From Pararhodobacter aggregans (lineage in GTDB: Bacteria > Pseudomonadota > Alphaproteobacteria > Rhodobacterales > Rhodobacteraceae), in contig NZ_QDDR01000002.1 of the NCBI RefSeq assembly GCF_003075525.1, positions 372,001 to 436,000 on the forward strand: a DNA stretch of 64,000 bases, in the 5' to 3' direction. Within the stretch, counting starts at the first letter, position 1. The number at the start of each line of letters is the position of its first letter. The notes under the pieces are model-generated. The model was not told the DNA's origin, did no database searches, and worked only from the letters and a program-made list of their open reading frames with translations. Shown here one piece after another: positions 56,960-64,000 of the stretch. A program made the position numbers and the translations under genes.

Positions 56960-58733
56960 GCGGCGCGCAGGCCCCGGCCAGCCAGCGCCGCGCCTCGGCC
57001 GAGACGGCGCCGGAAAGCTCGGCCTCGACCCGGGCGTGATAGGCGTCGAGCCAGGCGATTTCCTCGTCCGACAGCATCGCCGCCACGATCAGCCGCTTGT
57101 CGATGGGGCAGAGCGTGATCGTCTCGAAATCGAGCATCGCGCGATTGTCGCCAAGCGCGCCCGCCTCCTGCACCACGATCAGGTTCTCGATACGGATCCC
57201 CCAGCCGCCCGGGCGGTAATAGCCGGGCTCGTTCGACAGGATCATCCCCGGCTCCAGCGGCAGGGTCGAAATGCGGCTGATCCGCGCCGGACCCTCGTGC
57301 ACGCTGAGCGCGGCACCGACGCCATGGCCGGTGCCATGGTCGTAATCCTGCCCCGCCAGCCACAACGGATAGCGCGCCAGCGCATCCAGATGCCCGCCCG
57401 CAACGCCCTTGGGGAAGCGCGCGCGGCTGACGGCGATCATGCCTTTCAGCACCCGGGTATAGGCATCGCGCCGCTCGGCCTCGACCGCGCCCACGGGCAG
57501 GGTGCGGGTGATGTCGGTGGTGCCGTCCGGGTATTGCCCGCCCGAATCGATCAGGAACAGGTCCCCGGGCGCCAGTTTGCGGTTGGTGCCCTCGGTCACC
57601 CGGTAATGGATCACCGCGGCATTGGGCCCGGTCGAGGAGATGGTATCGAAGCTGAGATCGCGCAGCGCGCCCGTCGCGGCGCGGCATTCCTCCAGCTTCA
57701 CCGCCATGTCGATCTCGGTCAGCCCGTCCAGCGCATGGGCGTCGAACCAGGCGAGGAATTCGATCATCGCCGCCCCGTCGCGGCGATGGGCGGCGCGCAT
57801 GCCCTCCAGCTCGGCCGGGTTCTTCCTGGCCTTGGCCATCAGGCAGGGATCGGCGCCCGCCACGCCCTCGGCCAGCGCCGCCTTGACCGCCACCGGCGCG
57901 GTCGCCGGGTCGAAGCGGGTGGCGCCGTTGAGGCTGCGCAGGGCTTCGGGGAAAGCCGAAACGGGGTGCCGGGTAACGCCCGCTTCTTCGGGAATCTGCG
58001 AAACCTTGGCCGGGTCGATGAAGAGGTCGAGCCGCGCGTCGTCATGCAGGATCGCGAAACCCTGTACGACCGGGTTGCGGATGATGTCGGATCCGCGCCA
58101 GTTCATCAGCCAGGCCAGGCTGTCGGCCAGCGTGATGACCGCCGCGCCGCTGCCCGCGCGTTTCAGCTCCTCCGCCAGATCCGCGCGCTTCTCGGCGCCG
58201 GTTTTCCCGGCCAGATCAAGCGGGTGCAGGCGGACCTTGCCCTGCGCAGGCGCCGGCTGGTCGGTCCAGACCGCGTCCAGCGGGTTCGGGGTCACCGGGC
58301 TGAGGGTGATGCCGCTGCCGCTGAGCCCGGTCTCGATCCGGGTGATCTCGTCGGGGGTATGCAGCCAGGGATCGAAGCCGATCACCGCGCCCGTCGGGGC
58401 GTGGGTCCGCAGCCAGTCGCCGGGCAGGGTGGCGGGCCAGTCGACCGGGGTGAAGACGTCCAGGGCCACCTGATCGCGGACCTGCAACGTGTAGCGGCCG
58501 TCGATGAAGACCCCGGCGATCTGCGGCAGGACGATGCAGAACCCGGCCGAGCCGGTGAAGCCGGTCAGCCAGCTCAGCCGCTCGTCATGCGGGCTGACGT
58601 ATTCGCCCTGATGCGCGTCCGAGCGCGGCACGAGGAAGCCGGTGAGCCCCCGGACCGCCAGTTCCGCCCGCAGCGCCGCCAGGCGGGGCGGGCCGTCCGA
58701 GGGGCGGGTGGAGGCGGTAAAGGACTGGAACAT
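56946..58733 (-). CDS. Aminopeptidase P (Xaa-Pro aminopeptidase, M24B)
   Basis: A 595-residue long-form aminopeptidase P with two N-terminal creatinase-like domains and a C-terminal pita-bread metal domain. The metal ligands are visible in FLIDSGGQYPDGTTDITRT (two Asp), GTGHGVGAALSVHEGP (His), MILSNEPGYY (Glu) and the late RIENLIVVQEAG (Glu). It removes N-terminal residues before proline. The ATG at 58733 begins MFQSFTAS; the in-frame upstream extension lies in the preceding gene's coding region. The size matches eukaryotic-like long M24B enzymes. Confidence 0.93.
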   Translation of the reverse strand: MFQSFTASTRPSDGPPRLAALRAELAVRGLTGFLVPRSDAHQGEYVSPHDERLSWLTGFTGSAGFCIVLPQIAGVFIDGRYTLQVRDQVALDVFTPVDWPATLPGDWLRTHAPTGAVIGFDPWLHTPDEITRIETGLSGSGITLSPVTPNPLDAVWTDQPAPAQGKVRLHPLDLAGKTGAEKRADLAEELKRAGSGAAVITLADSLAWLMNWRGSDIIRNPVVQGFAILHDDARLDLFIDPAKVSQIPEEAGVTRHPVSAFPEALRSLNGATRFDPATAPVAVKAALAEGVAGADPCLMAKARKNPAELEGMRAAHRRDGAAMIEFLAWFDAHALDGLTEIDMAVKLEECRAATGALRDLSFDTISSTGPNAAVIHYRVTEGTNRKLAPGDLFLIDSGGQYPDGTTDITRTLPVGAVEAERRDAYTRVLKGMIAVSRARFPKGVAGGHLDALARYPLWLAGQDYDHGTGHGVGAALSVHEGPARISRISTLPLEPGMILSNEPGYYRPGGWGIRIENLIVVQEAGALGDNRAMLDFETITLCPIDKRLIVAAMLSDEEIAWLDAYHARVEAELSGAVSAEARRWLAGACAPLTRS

Positions 58734-58749
58734 GACGATTTTCCTGGGG

Positions 58750-59370
58750 TCAGTAGTCGTTGGCGCCCTTGCCCGCGAGGATCTTGTCGCGGTATTTGGC
58801 GATCCGTTTGCTCTGCGTGGCCTCGGTCTTGGCCGAGGCGAGCGCGATGACATAGGAGCGTTGGCGCCCGGGCGTGAGCGCGGCGAAGCCCTCGGCCAGC
58901 TCGGCATCCTCGTCCAGCGCGCGGACCAGAACCTCGGGCAGCTCCACCTCGGTGGGCGCGCGCGCGGGCTTCAACCCGGCCTCGGCCTTGGCCTTCGCCT
59001 CGGCCAGCAGCGCGGCGATGGCGGGGGCCATGGCCGCGACCTGCGCGGCATCGGTGAAACGGAGCATCGAGGGGGTCTGGCTGTTCGGACCGGGCTTTTC
59101 CAGCAGCCCCTCCGGGTCGCCCAAGAGCGCGGCATCGGGGAAGCTCAGGCGGAAATCCTCGCGGAAGGCGCCGATCAGCGCCAGATTGCGGCCCGCGTGG
59201 CGATAGCAGGGATGACCCCAGCGCACCGCCTCCTCCAGTCCCGCGTCGAGGCAGAGCCGGCGCAGCGCCAGCACCCCGTCGCGCCACAGCCGGGCCGAGC
59301 AATCGGGCGTCGCAAACCGGTCGCAGCGCCCGCAACCGTCCTCGAAGAAGGCGGCCGCCTCGGTAATCAT
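58750..59370 (-). CDS. YdeI/OmpD-associated family protein (DUF1801-like)
   Basis: A 206-residue protein. The N-terminal part contains a DUF1801-like region (WRDGVLALRRLCLDAGLEEAVRWGHPCYRHAGRNLALIGAFREDFRLSFPDAALLGDP) and the C-terminal part the YdeI tail (ALTPGRQRSYVIALASAKTEATQSKRIAKYRDKILAGKGANDY). Members are small cytoplasmic proteins of unclear function. Its start overlaps the cobT stop (ATGA), so it is co-translated with cobT. Confidence 0.87.
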   Translation of the reverse strand: MITEAAAFFEDGCGRCDRFATPDCSARLWRDGVLALRRLCLDAGLEEAVRWGHPCYRHAGRNLALIGAFREDFRLSFPDAALLGDPEGLLEKPGPNSQTPSMLRFTDAAQVAAMAPAIAALLAEAKAKAEAGLKPARAPTEVELPEVLVRALDEDAELAEGFAALTPGRQRSYVIALASAKTEATQSKRIAKYRDKILAGKGANDY

Positions 59371-61244
59371 CAGCGCCGGATCATCGAGGCCATGCCCATG
59401 ACCCGGGCCCGGGCGCGGGGATCGGCGTCAAAGAGCGCGGCGAGCTGTTCGGTCATCGCCCCGGCCAGCTGCTCCACATCGGTGATGGTCACGGCGCGTT
59501 CGTAGTACCGCGTCACGTCATGGCCGATGCCGATGGCCAAAAGTTCCACCGCCTTGCGCTTTTCGATCATCGAGATCACGTCGCGCAGGTGTTTTTCCAG
59601 GAAATTCGCGGCGTTGACCGACAGTGTCGAATCGTCGACCGGCGCCCCGTCCGAGATCACCATCAGGATCTTGCGCTGCTCGCGCCGGGCCAGCATCCGG
59701 CGGTGGGCCCATTCCAGCGCCTCGCCGTCGATGTTTTCCTTGAGCAGGCCCTCTTTCATCATCAGGCCCAGATTGTCGCGCACCCGCCGCCAGGGGGCGT
59801 CGGCGCCCTTGTAGACGATGTGGCGCAGGTCGTTCAGGCGGCCGGGCGATTGCTTGCGGCCCTCGGCCAGCCATTTCTCGCGGCTCTGGCCGCCCTTCCA
59901 GGCGCGGGTGGTGAAGCCGAGGATCTCGACCTTGACCTGGCAACGTTCCAGCGTGCGGGCCAGAACATCGGCGCAGATCGCGGCGATCGAGATCGGCCGG
60001 CCGCGCATCGAGCCCGAATTGTCCAGAAGCAGCGTCACCACGGTGTCGCGGAATTCGGTGTCCTTCTCCCATTTGAAGGACAGGGGCGTCGTCGGGTTCG
60101 CCACCACGCGGGCAAGGCGGCCGGCGTCGAGGATGCCCTCTTCCTTGTCGAATTCCCAGCTGCGGTTCTGCTGCGCCTGCAAGCGGCGTTGCAGCTTGTT
60201 GGCCAGACGGCTGACCGCGCCTTTCAGGGGTTCAAGCTGCTGGTCCAGATAGGCGCGCAGCCGTTCCAGTTCGGCGGCTTCGGCCAGATCCTCGGCGCCG
60301 ATTTCTTCATCGAACTGGGTGGTGAAGACGGTGTAATTCGGGTCGGCATCCGAGAAGGGCTGCGGCGCGGGCGGCTCGGGCGGAGCCTCGGCCTGCGGCA
60401 TCTCGGTTTCCTCGGACATCTCGTCCTCGGCCTGATCGTCCATGACCATCTCGGTCTCGGCCGATTCCTCGCGCGGGCCGTCGTCCGATTGCTCGGTCTC
60501 GTCCTGCTGCTGGTCGTCGTCACCCTGGGAATCGGCGTTCTCGGGGGCTTCCTCGGAATTGTCCTCGGTCCCCTCCTGATCGTCGCCCATGTCGTCGGGA
60601 TCGTCGCCCAGCTGGTCGCCGTAGCCCAGATCCTTGATGACCTGCCGCGCCAGTTTCGCGAAGCTCGCCTGATCGGCCAGCGCCGAATCGAGCCCCTCCA
60701 GCGTGCCGCTCGCCTGTTCCTCGAAGAAGGGGCGCCACATGTCGGCGACGGTATTCGCGCCCTTGGGCAGGGCCCGGCCCGAGGCCAATTCGCGGATCAG
60801 ATAGCCCGCGGCAACGGACAGGGGCGCCTCGGCCTGGCTGCGGATCTGGGCATAGCCCTTGCGGTCGGCCTCGTGCGCGATGCGGGCGTCGATGTTCGAG
60901 GCGGTGCCGGGCATGTGCCGCGCGCCCACCGCCTCGCAGCGGGCGGTCTCCATCGCCTCGTAGAGGTCGCGCGCCATCTGGCCCTGCGGCATGTAGCGGC
61001 CGTGCACACCCTCGTCGTGGAAGCGGCGTTTCAGGGCGAAGCCATCGGCGGTGCCGCGCGCCAGCAGCACCTCGTCGCGGGTCATGCGGCGGGTCACCTG
61101 CGGCAGGCGCATCGTGTCCTTGGACATGCCGGGCGGGTCGACGGTGAAACTGACCGCCAGCTCGGCATCATCGGCCAGCGTGCGCGTGGCTTCGGTCAGG
61201 GCCTTCTTGAAGGGATCGGCGGGATTGTCGGAAGTCTTCTGCAT
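59370..61244 (-). CDS. cobT: Cobaltochelatase subunit CobT
   Basis: CobT is the von Willebrand A-domain subunit of the aerobic cobaltochelatase CobNST, which inserts cobalt into hydrogenobyrinic acid a,c-diamide in cobalamin synthesis. The 624-residue product has an N-terminal helical domain, a very acidic central linker (about residues 205-300, rich in D, E and Q), and the C-terminal VWA domain with the DxSxS metal site in [11 protein letters not shown] near residues 403-412. CobS (its AAA+ partner) and CobN are not in the window. A small 29-residue frame precedes it by three bases. Confidence 0.95.
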   Translation of the reverse strand: MQKTSDNPADPFKKALTEATRTLADDAELAVSFTVDPPGMSKDTMRLPQVTRRMTRDEVLLARGTADGFALKRRFHDEGVHGRYMPQGQMARDLYEAMETARCEAVGARHMPGTASNIDARIAHEADRKGYAQIRSQAEAPLSVAAGYLIRELASGRALPKGANTVADMWRPFFEEQASGTLEGLDSALADQASFAKLARQVIKDLGYGDQLGDDPDDMGDDQEGTEDNSEEAPENADSQGDDDQQQDETEQSDDGPREESAETEMVMDDQAEDEMSEETEMPQAEAPPEPPAPQPFSDADPNYTVFTTQFDEEIGAEDLAEAAELERLRAYLDQQLEPLKGAVSRLANKLQRRLQAQQNRSWEFDKEEGILDAGRLARVVANPTTPLSFKWEKDTEFRDTVVTLLLDNSGSMRGRPISIAAICADVLARTLERCQVKVEILGFTTRAWKGGQSREKWLAEGRKQSPGRLNDLRHIVYKGADAPWRRVRDNLGLMMKEGLLKENIDGEALEWAHRRMLARREQRKILMVISDGAPVDDSTLSVNAANFLEKHLRDVISMIEKRKAVELLAIGIGHDVTRYYERAVTITDVEQLAGAMTEQLAALFDADPRARARVMGMASMIRR

Positions 61245-61247
61245 GGC

Positions 61248-61337
61248 TCAGCGCCCACCGTTCAGGATATCGCCACCGCCGCCGACGCCGGGGCGCGGCG
61301 CCGCCGAAAGCAGGGCAGGGGCGGGAATGCGGTTCAT
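61248..61337 (-). CDS. Possible 29-residue leader ORF before cobT
   Basis: On the minus strand, ATG at 61337 opens a frame for MNRIPAPALLSAAPRPGVGGGGDILNGGR ending three bases before the cobT ATG. The spacing suggests translational coupling, and the tail is glycine-rich. No ribosome site is strong and no family is known. It may be a real small protein, an upstream regulatory ORF, or chance. Confidence 0.3.
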   Translation of the reverse strand: MNRIPAPALLSAAPRPGVGGGGDILNGGR

Positions 61338-61383
61338 GGCACAGGTAAATCACCCAAGCAGGCGAGGGGCAAGGGGGGGCGGC

Positions 61384-61989
61384 TCAGCGGAAGAGGTCGT
61401 CGCAGACCCGCGCCTGCCAGCCCTCGCGCAGATCGGCCAGGGGAAAGCCGCGTTCCTCGGTCCTTCCCTGGCGCCGGACCTCGGCCGCCTCCTCGCCGGG
61501 GCCGAGGGTCAGGGTATAGGCCCCGGTCAGCAGGTTGACCGAGCATTCGCCGTAATGCGACAGGTCCAGCCGGTCGTAGAAGCTGTAATCATAGCCCGCC
61601 ACGACGAAACCGCCGTCGCGCCAGGCCAGCGTCAGCCATTGGTGCCAGGGGGTGCGGCCGACGCCGGTCTGCTCCGAGCGGATGGCGAAGGACGTGTCGC
61701 TGCGGGGCTCAAAAGCCGGGGCCTGACCGGCCATCGGCCCGGCAAAGACCACGCCCGGCAGGGTGAGCACCGGTTGCAGGCCCGTCACCTGATCGTTGAG
61801 CATCACTACCAGATCGGCCAGACCGTCCGGGCCGGGATAGAGCAGCGCGGCATCGAGCGCCTCGTCCCGGTTCCAGTCGCCCGAGATCGCGGCGATCGGC
61901 TGGCGGGCGCCGTCGGCCGGGGTCAGGGGATCGGCCTGCGCGGGAAGCGGCAGGGCGAGGGCGAGCAGCAGGGCGGTGCGCTGGATCAT
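61384..61989 (-). CDS. Secreted protein of unknown function with FG-GAP-like start
   Basis: A 201-residue protein with a signal peptide (MIQRTALLLALALPLPAQA). The N-terminal mature region (AISGDWNRDEALDAALLYPGPDGLADLVVML) looks like an FG-GAP/VCBS-type repeat with Asp residues, and the second half is beta-rich with two cysteines (HYGECSVNLLTGAYTL; ARVCDDLF). Function unknown. It stands alone between cobT and the divergent FMN reductase gene. Confidence 0.75.
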   Translation of the reverse strand: MIQRTALLLALALPLPAQADPLTPADGARQPIAAISGDWNRDEALDAALLYPGPDGLADLVVMLNDQVTGLQPVLTLPGVVFAGPMAGQAPAFEPRSDTSFAIRSEQTGVGRTPWHQWLTLAWRDGGFVVAGYDYSFYDRLDLSHYGECSVNLLTGAYTLTLGPGEEAAEVRRQGRTEERGFPLADLREGWQARVCDDLFR

Positions 61990-62123
61990 CGGCCGACAGA
62001 AGCATCCCGCCAGCCCGCTGGCAAATCACAGCTTTGCGCACAAAGCCTGTGCGGCGATGTGCCCGTGACGCGGGCGGACACAAGGGCCATGTTGCACCCA
62101 GCAGACAACAATGGAGACCCCCC

Positions 62124-62711
62124 ATGACCCAGAAACCCCGTATCGCCGTCATCATCGGCACGACCCGCGACAGCCGCTTCGGCCATGTCCCGGCGCAATG
62201 GATCTTCGACAAGGCGCAGGAGCGCGGCGACTGGGACGTCGAGCTGGTCGACCTCAAGGATTTCGACCTGCCGCTCTTCAACGAGATGGCCTCCAACGCC
62301 TGGATGCCCTCGTCGGATCAGCGCGCGGTCGCCTGGCAGAAGAAAGTGGCCTCGTTCGACGGCTACATCTTCGTCACCGCCGAATACAACCGCTCGATCC
62401 CGGCGTCGCTGAAAAACGCGCTGGACCAGAGCTATGTCGACTGGAACCACAAGGCTTTCGGCATCGTCAGCTATGGCTCGGTCGGCGGCACCCGCGCGGC
62501 GGAACACCTGCGCACCATCGGCATCGAACTGCAGATGGCCGCGGTCCGCGCTGGCGTGCATATCGGCGGCGGCGATTTCTTCTCGGTCCACCCGCTGGGC
62601 GGCAACCCGCAGCCGATGTCGGCGATCGAAGGTTCGGTCGGCCCCTCGGCCAAGGCGATGCTGGACGATCTGGACTGGTGGACCCGCGCCACGATGGCCG
62701 CGCGCGGCTGA
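62124..62711 (+). CDS. NADPH-dependent FMN reductase family protein
   Basis: A 195-residue flavodoxin-fold oxidoreductase. It has the FMN-phosphate loop IIGTTRDSRFG (residues 9-19), the TAEYNRSIPASLKNALD motif near residues 90-106 typical of the NAD(P)H:FMN/quinone/azo/chromate reductase family, and GSVGGTRAAEHLR. It is probably cytoplasmic and may defend against quinones or metals. The ATG at 62124 begins MTQKPRIAVIIG. A clear terminator follows. Confidence 0.9.
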   Translation: MTQKPRIAVIIGTTRDSRFGHVPAQWIFDKAQERGDWDVELVDLKDFDLPLFNEMASNAWMPSSDQRAVAWQKKVASFDGYIFVTAEYNRSIPASLKNALDQSYVDWNHKAFGIVSYGSVGGTRAAEHLRTIGIELQMAAVRAGVHIGGGDFFSVHPLGGNPQPMSAIEGSVGPSAKAMLDDLDWWTRATMAARG

Positions 62712-62738
62712 CGCCTTTTCGGTTGGTGACGCGTGATG

Positions 62739-62763
62739 CGGCCCCCTTCGCGGGGGCCGTTTC
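62739..62763 (+). terminator. Intrinsic terminator after the FMN reductase gene
   Basis: CGGCCCCC and GGGGGCCG form an eight-base-pair stem with a TTCG-containing loop, followed by TTTC. It is also in position to act on the convergent racemase-like gene that ends at 62767. Confidence 0.75.
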
Positions 62764-62766
62764 AGT

Positions 62767-63456
62767 TCAGAGCGCGGCGCGGCCGGTCGCCAGATCCGCG
62801 AGCCGCGCGACATGCACGTCGAGCGCGTCGATCACCCGGTAGCCGGGCGTCTGGCCGTCGAAGGCGAGGTTGAGGTCGGTCCCGGCCAGCACCACCGCCT
62901 CGGCCCCCCGGTCGATGAGCTGCTGCCCGGCCTCCAGAAAGGTGGCGCGGGCCTCGGCCGAGCAGGCGCCTGCGACGGCAAGATCCTGATAGAGCTGGCC
63001 GATCTCGTCGATGCGGTCGTCGAGCGCCAGCGCCCGGGTCTTTCGGAGCTGGCCGTAGAGCCCGGTGCGCATCACCACCCTTGTGCCGAGGAGGCCTACG
63101 GATTGCAGCCCCTCGGCCGCGAAGTAATCATCGAGCGGGGCGACAGCCGAGACGAGGGGCAGGGGGCTGAGCGCGACGGTTTCCTCAAAGCAGAAATGCC
63201 CGCCAAGCGAGGTGATCGCCGCGCAATCGCAGCCCGCGGCCTTGAGCCGGTGCAGGAGTGGTGCATAGGCTTCGGCCTGTTCCTGGCGCAGATCGCTGGT
63301 GTTGGTGCGGATGAGGGTCTGGATGTCGGCCTGGACGATGGTCAGGGACAGGGGCTGGCCAGCCCGGGCAACGGCGGCGCAAAGGCGCTGGTAATAGACG
63401 ATGGTGGCGGCGGGGCCGATGCCGCCGATCAGGCCGATGTGCAGGGGGCGGGGCAT
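62767..63456 (-). CDS. Aspartate/glutamate racemase-fold protein lacking the usual cysteine pair
   Basis: A 229-residue protein of the Asp/Glu/hydantoin racemase superfamily by overall pattern (LHIGLIGGIGPAATIVYYQRL, IQTLIRTN, VGLLGTRVVMRTGLYG). In true racemases a first cysteine lies in an xCANT-type motif and the second in GCTE; here the equivalents are AITSLGGHF and LAGTDL, so neither cysteine is kept, although CFEE follows the first site. It may be a non-racemising relative, for example isomerase- or decarboxylase-like. Its first codons overlap the RAYT-like gene end. Confidence 0.8.
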   Translation of the reverse strand: MPRPLHIGLIGGIGPAATIVYYQRLCAAVARAGQPLSLTIVQADIQTLIRTNTSDLRQEQAEAYAPLLHRLKAAGCDCAAITSLGGHFCFEETVALSPLPLVSAVAPLDDYFAAEGLQSVGLLGTRVVMRTGLYGQLRKTRALALDDRIDEIGQLYQDLAVAGACSAEARATFLEAGQQLIDRGAEAVVLAGTDLNLAFDGQTPGYRVIDALDVHVARLADLATGRAAL

Positions 63457-63959
63457 GAGGCGGGCTCCGTAGGATGGGCAATATTGCCCATCCTACCGCG
63501 CGGCGCGGCGAAACTGCCATAGGGCCAATCCTCGGGCCGGGTCACCAGACCGGCCAGCACCGGCGCCCTGCGGCAATCCTCCAGCGCGCGGTCGAGCGCC
63601 GCGGCATCGCGCAGGCAATGTTCCCAGTAGCGCCGCTGCCAGATGCCCCGTTCGCGCTTGCGCCGCAGGCTGTCGCGCGGGGCGAAATCACCGCTCACCG
63701 CGCGGGAAAACCGGGCCTTGATCCGCCGCCAGCGCTCGGGGAACAGCGCCGCATCCTCGGGTTCGGTCCAGATCGCGTGCAGCCGGTCGGGCAGCACCAC
63801 CACAGCCTGTCGCCGCACCGGCAATTCCGCCAGCGTCCGCGCCCAGGCCTGCCGCAAGAGCGCGACCTCGGCGATCAGCAGCCCGCGCGCGGGCTCCTCC
63901 AGACAGAGCGTGAATTGATAGGTGGCGCCGTTCAGGCGCAGGCGGCGATAGGCGGTCAT
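63429..63959 (-). CDS. REP-associated tyrosine transposase-like protein (RAYT), probably catalytically degenerate
   Basis: A 176-residue frame related to RAYT/Y1-type proteins: MTAYRRLRLNGATYQFTLCLEEP, WRRIKARFSRA, RGIWQRRYWEHCLRD and PEDWPYGSF match the family pattern. The catalytic HUH motif, normally PDHLH, reads PDRLH, and the tyrosine helix, normally YIHYNPVKHG, reads DCRRAPVLAG. Both catalytic elements are therefore altered although the frame is intact. The C-terminal 20-odd residues are translated from the REP palindrome and the start of the neighbouring gene. It may be an inactive or domesticated copy. Confidence 0.75.
   Translation of the reverse strand: MTAYRRLRLNGATYQFTLCLEEPARGLLIAEVALLRQAWARTLAELPVRRQAVVVLPDRLHAIWTEPEDAALFPERWRRIKARFSRAVSGDFAPRDSLRRKRERGIWQRRYWEHCLRDAAALDRALEDCRRAPVLAGLVTRPEDWPYGSFAAPRGRMGNIAHPTEPASCPAPCTSA
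63470..63495. repeat. REP-like perfect 26-bp palindrome (copy 2), inside the RAYT-like frame
   Basis: Identical to the palindrome at 36531-36556. It lies within the last codons of the RAYT-like gene on the minus strand, encoding part of its C-terminal GRMGNIAHPT. REP palindromes typically flank RAYT genes, which is why this gene is called RAYT-like. Confidence 0.9.
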
Positions 63960-64000
63960 GCCGCCAGTCTCGCCCCCGTCCGGTTAAGAAAACGTGTGCC

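Overview
The window is a GC-rich, densely coded chromosomal segment from an alphaproteobacterium, almost certainly a Rhodobacteraceae member (Rhodobacter/Rhodovulum-like). The evidence is a C4-pathway 5-aminolevulinate synthase with its PLP lysine at position 248, an NDUFA12-type complex I subunit, aerobic-type CobT, the Anbu proteasome-like operon, a heterotetrameric sarcosine oxidase operon and FNR-type boxes (TTGAT-N4-ATCAA). No plasmid, phage or CRISPR hallmark was seen. No photosynthesis structural genes lie in the window, but hemA and a probable oxygen-controlled small RNA fit a facultative phototroph or microaerobe.

Layout: 1-5.4 kb holds the end of moaA, ccmF-ccmH (cytochrome c maturation), a PaaG-like enoyl-CoA isomerase/hydratase and a TauE/SafE permease, with two long copies of an intergenic inverted repeat. 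5.4-8 kb holds a lipoprotein alpha/beta hydrolase, and pgk with a small overlapping downstream gene. 8.1-12.1 kb is the four-gene Anbu operon (ATP-grasp, alpha-E, transglutaminase, proteasome-like protease). 12.5-16.4 kb is a complete iron/polyamine-type ABC importer, followed by a periplasmic sensor-like protein and a chemoreceptor. After a gene-poor stretch and tRNA-Gln(UUG) come a HI0933-family flavoprotein, a divergent orphan FliG, a predicted FNR-activated small RNA, ispG, a RodZ-like protein and hemA.

26.5-37.8 kb is mixed metabolism: an M20 peptidase, an orphan P450, a CapA-like protein, a PuuA-like glutamine synthetase overlapping a class III aminotransferase, an alcohol dehydrogenase, a GNAT enzyme and an enolase-superfamily enzyme. 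38-44.2 kb is a peptide/oligosaccharide-type ABC importer with a Tat-exported binding protein and fused twin ATPases. 44.3-45.5 kb is a MerR regulator facing a short CDF metal exporter across a canonical 19-bp-spacer promoter. 45.5-51.9 kb is the sarcosine oxidase operon soxB-D-A-G, with two unfamiliar secreted proteins inserted between soxB and soxD. Then come divergent glpR/glpD, two overlapping cyclophilins, NDUFA12-MlaD-DUF2155, aminopeptidase P, a YdeI-like protein, cobT, an FMN reductase, an unusual Asp/Glu-racemase-fold protein and a degenerate REP-associated transposase-like gene next to a REP palindrome.

The most interesting items are: (1) an FNR-box-controlled small RNA with two CCUCCC-loop hairpins (22.3-22.5 kb); (2) the Anbu operon as a candidate peptide-tagging/proteolysis system; (3) a recurrent 82-bp inverted repeat carrying a TTAA-N7-TTAA (CtrA-like) core at three loci; (4) the secreted repeat-domain proteins inside the sarcosine oxidase operon; (5) a RAYT-like gene that has lost its HUH and tyrosine residues while keeping an open frame.
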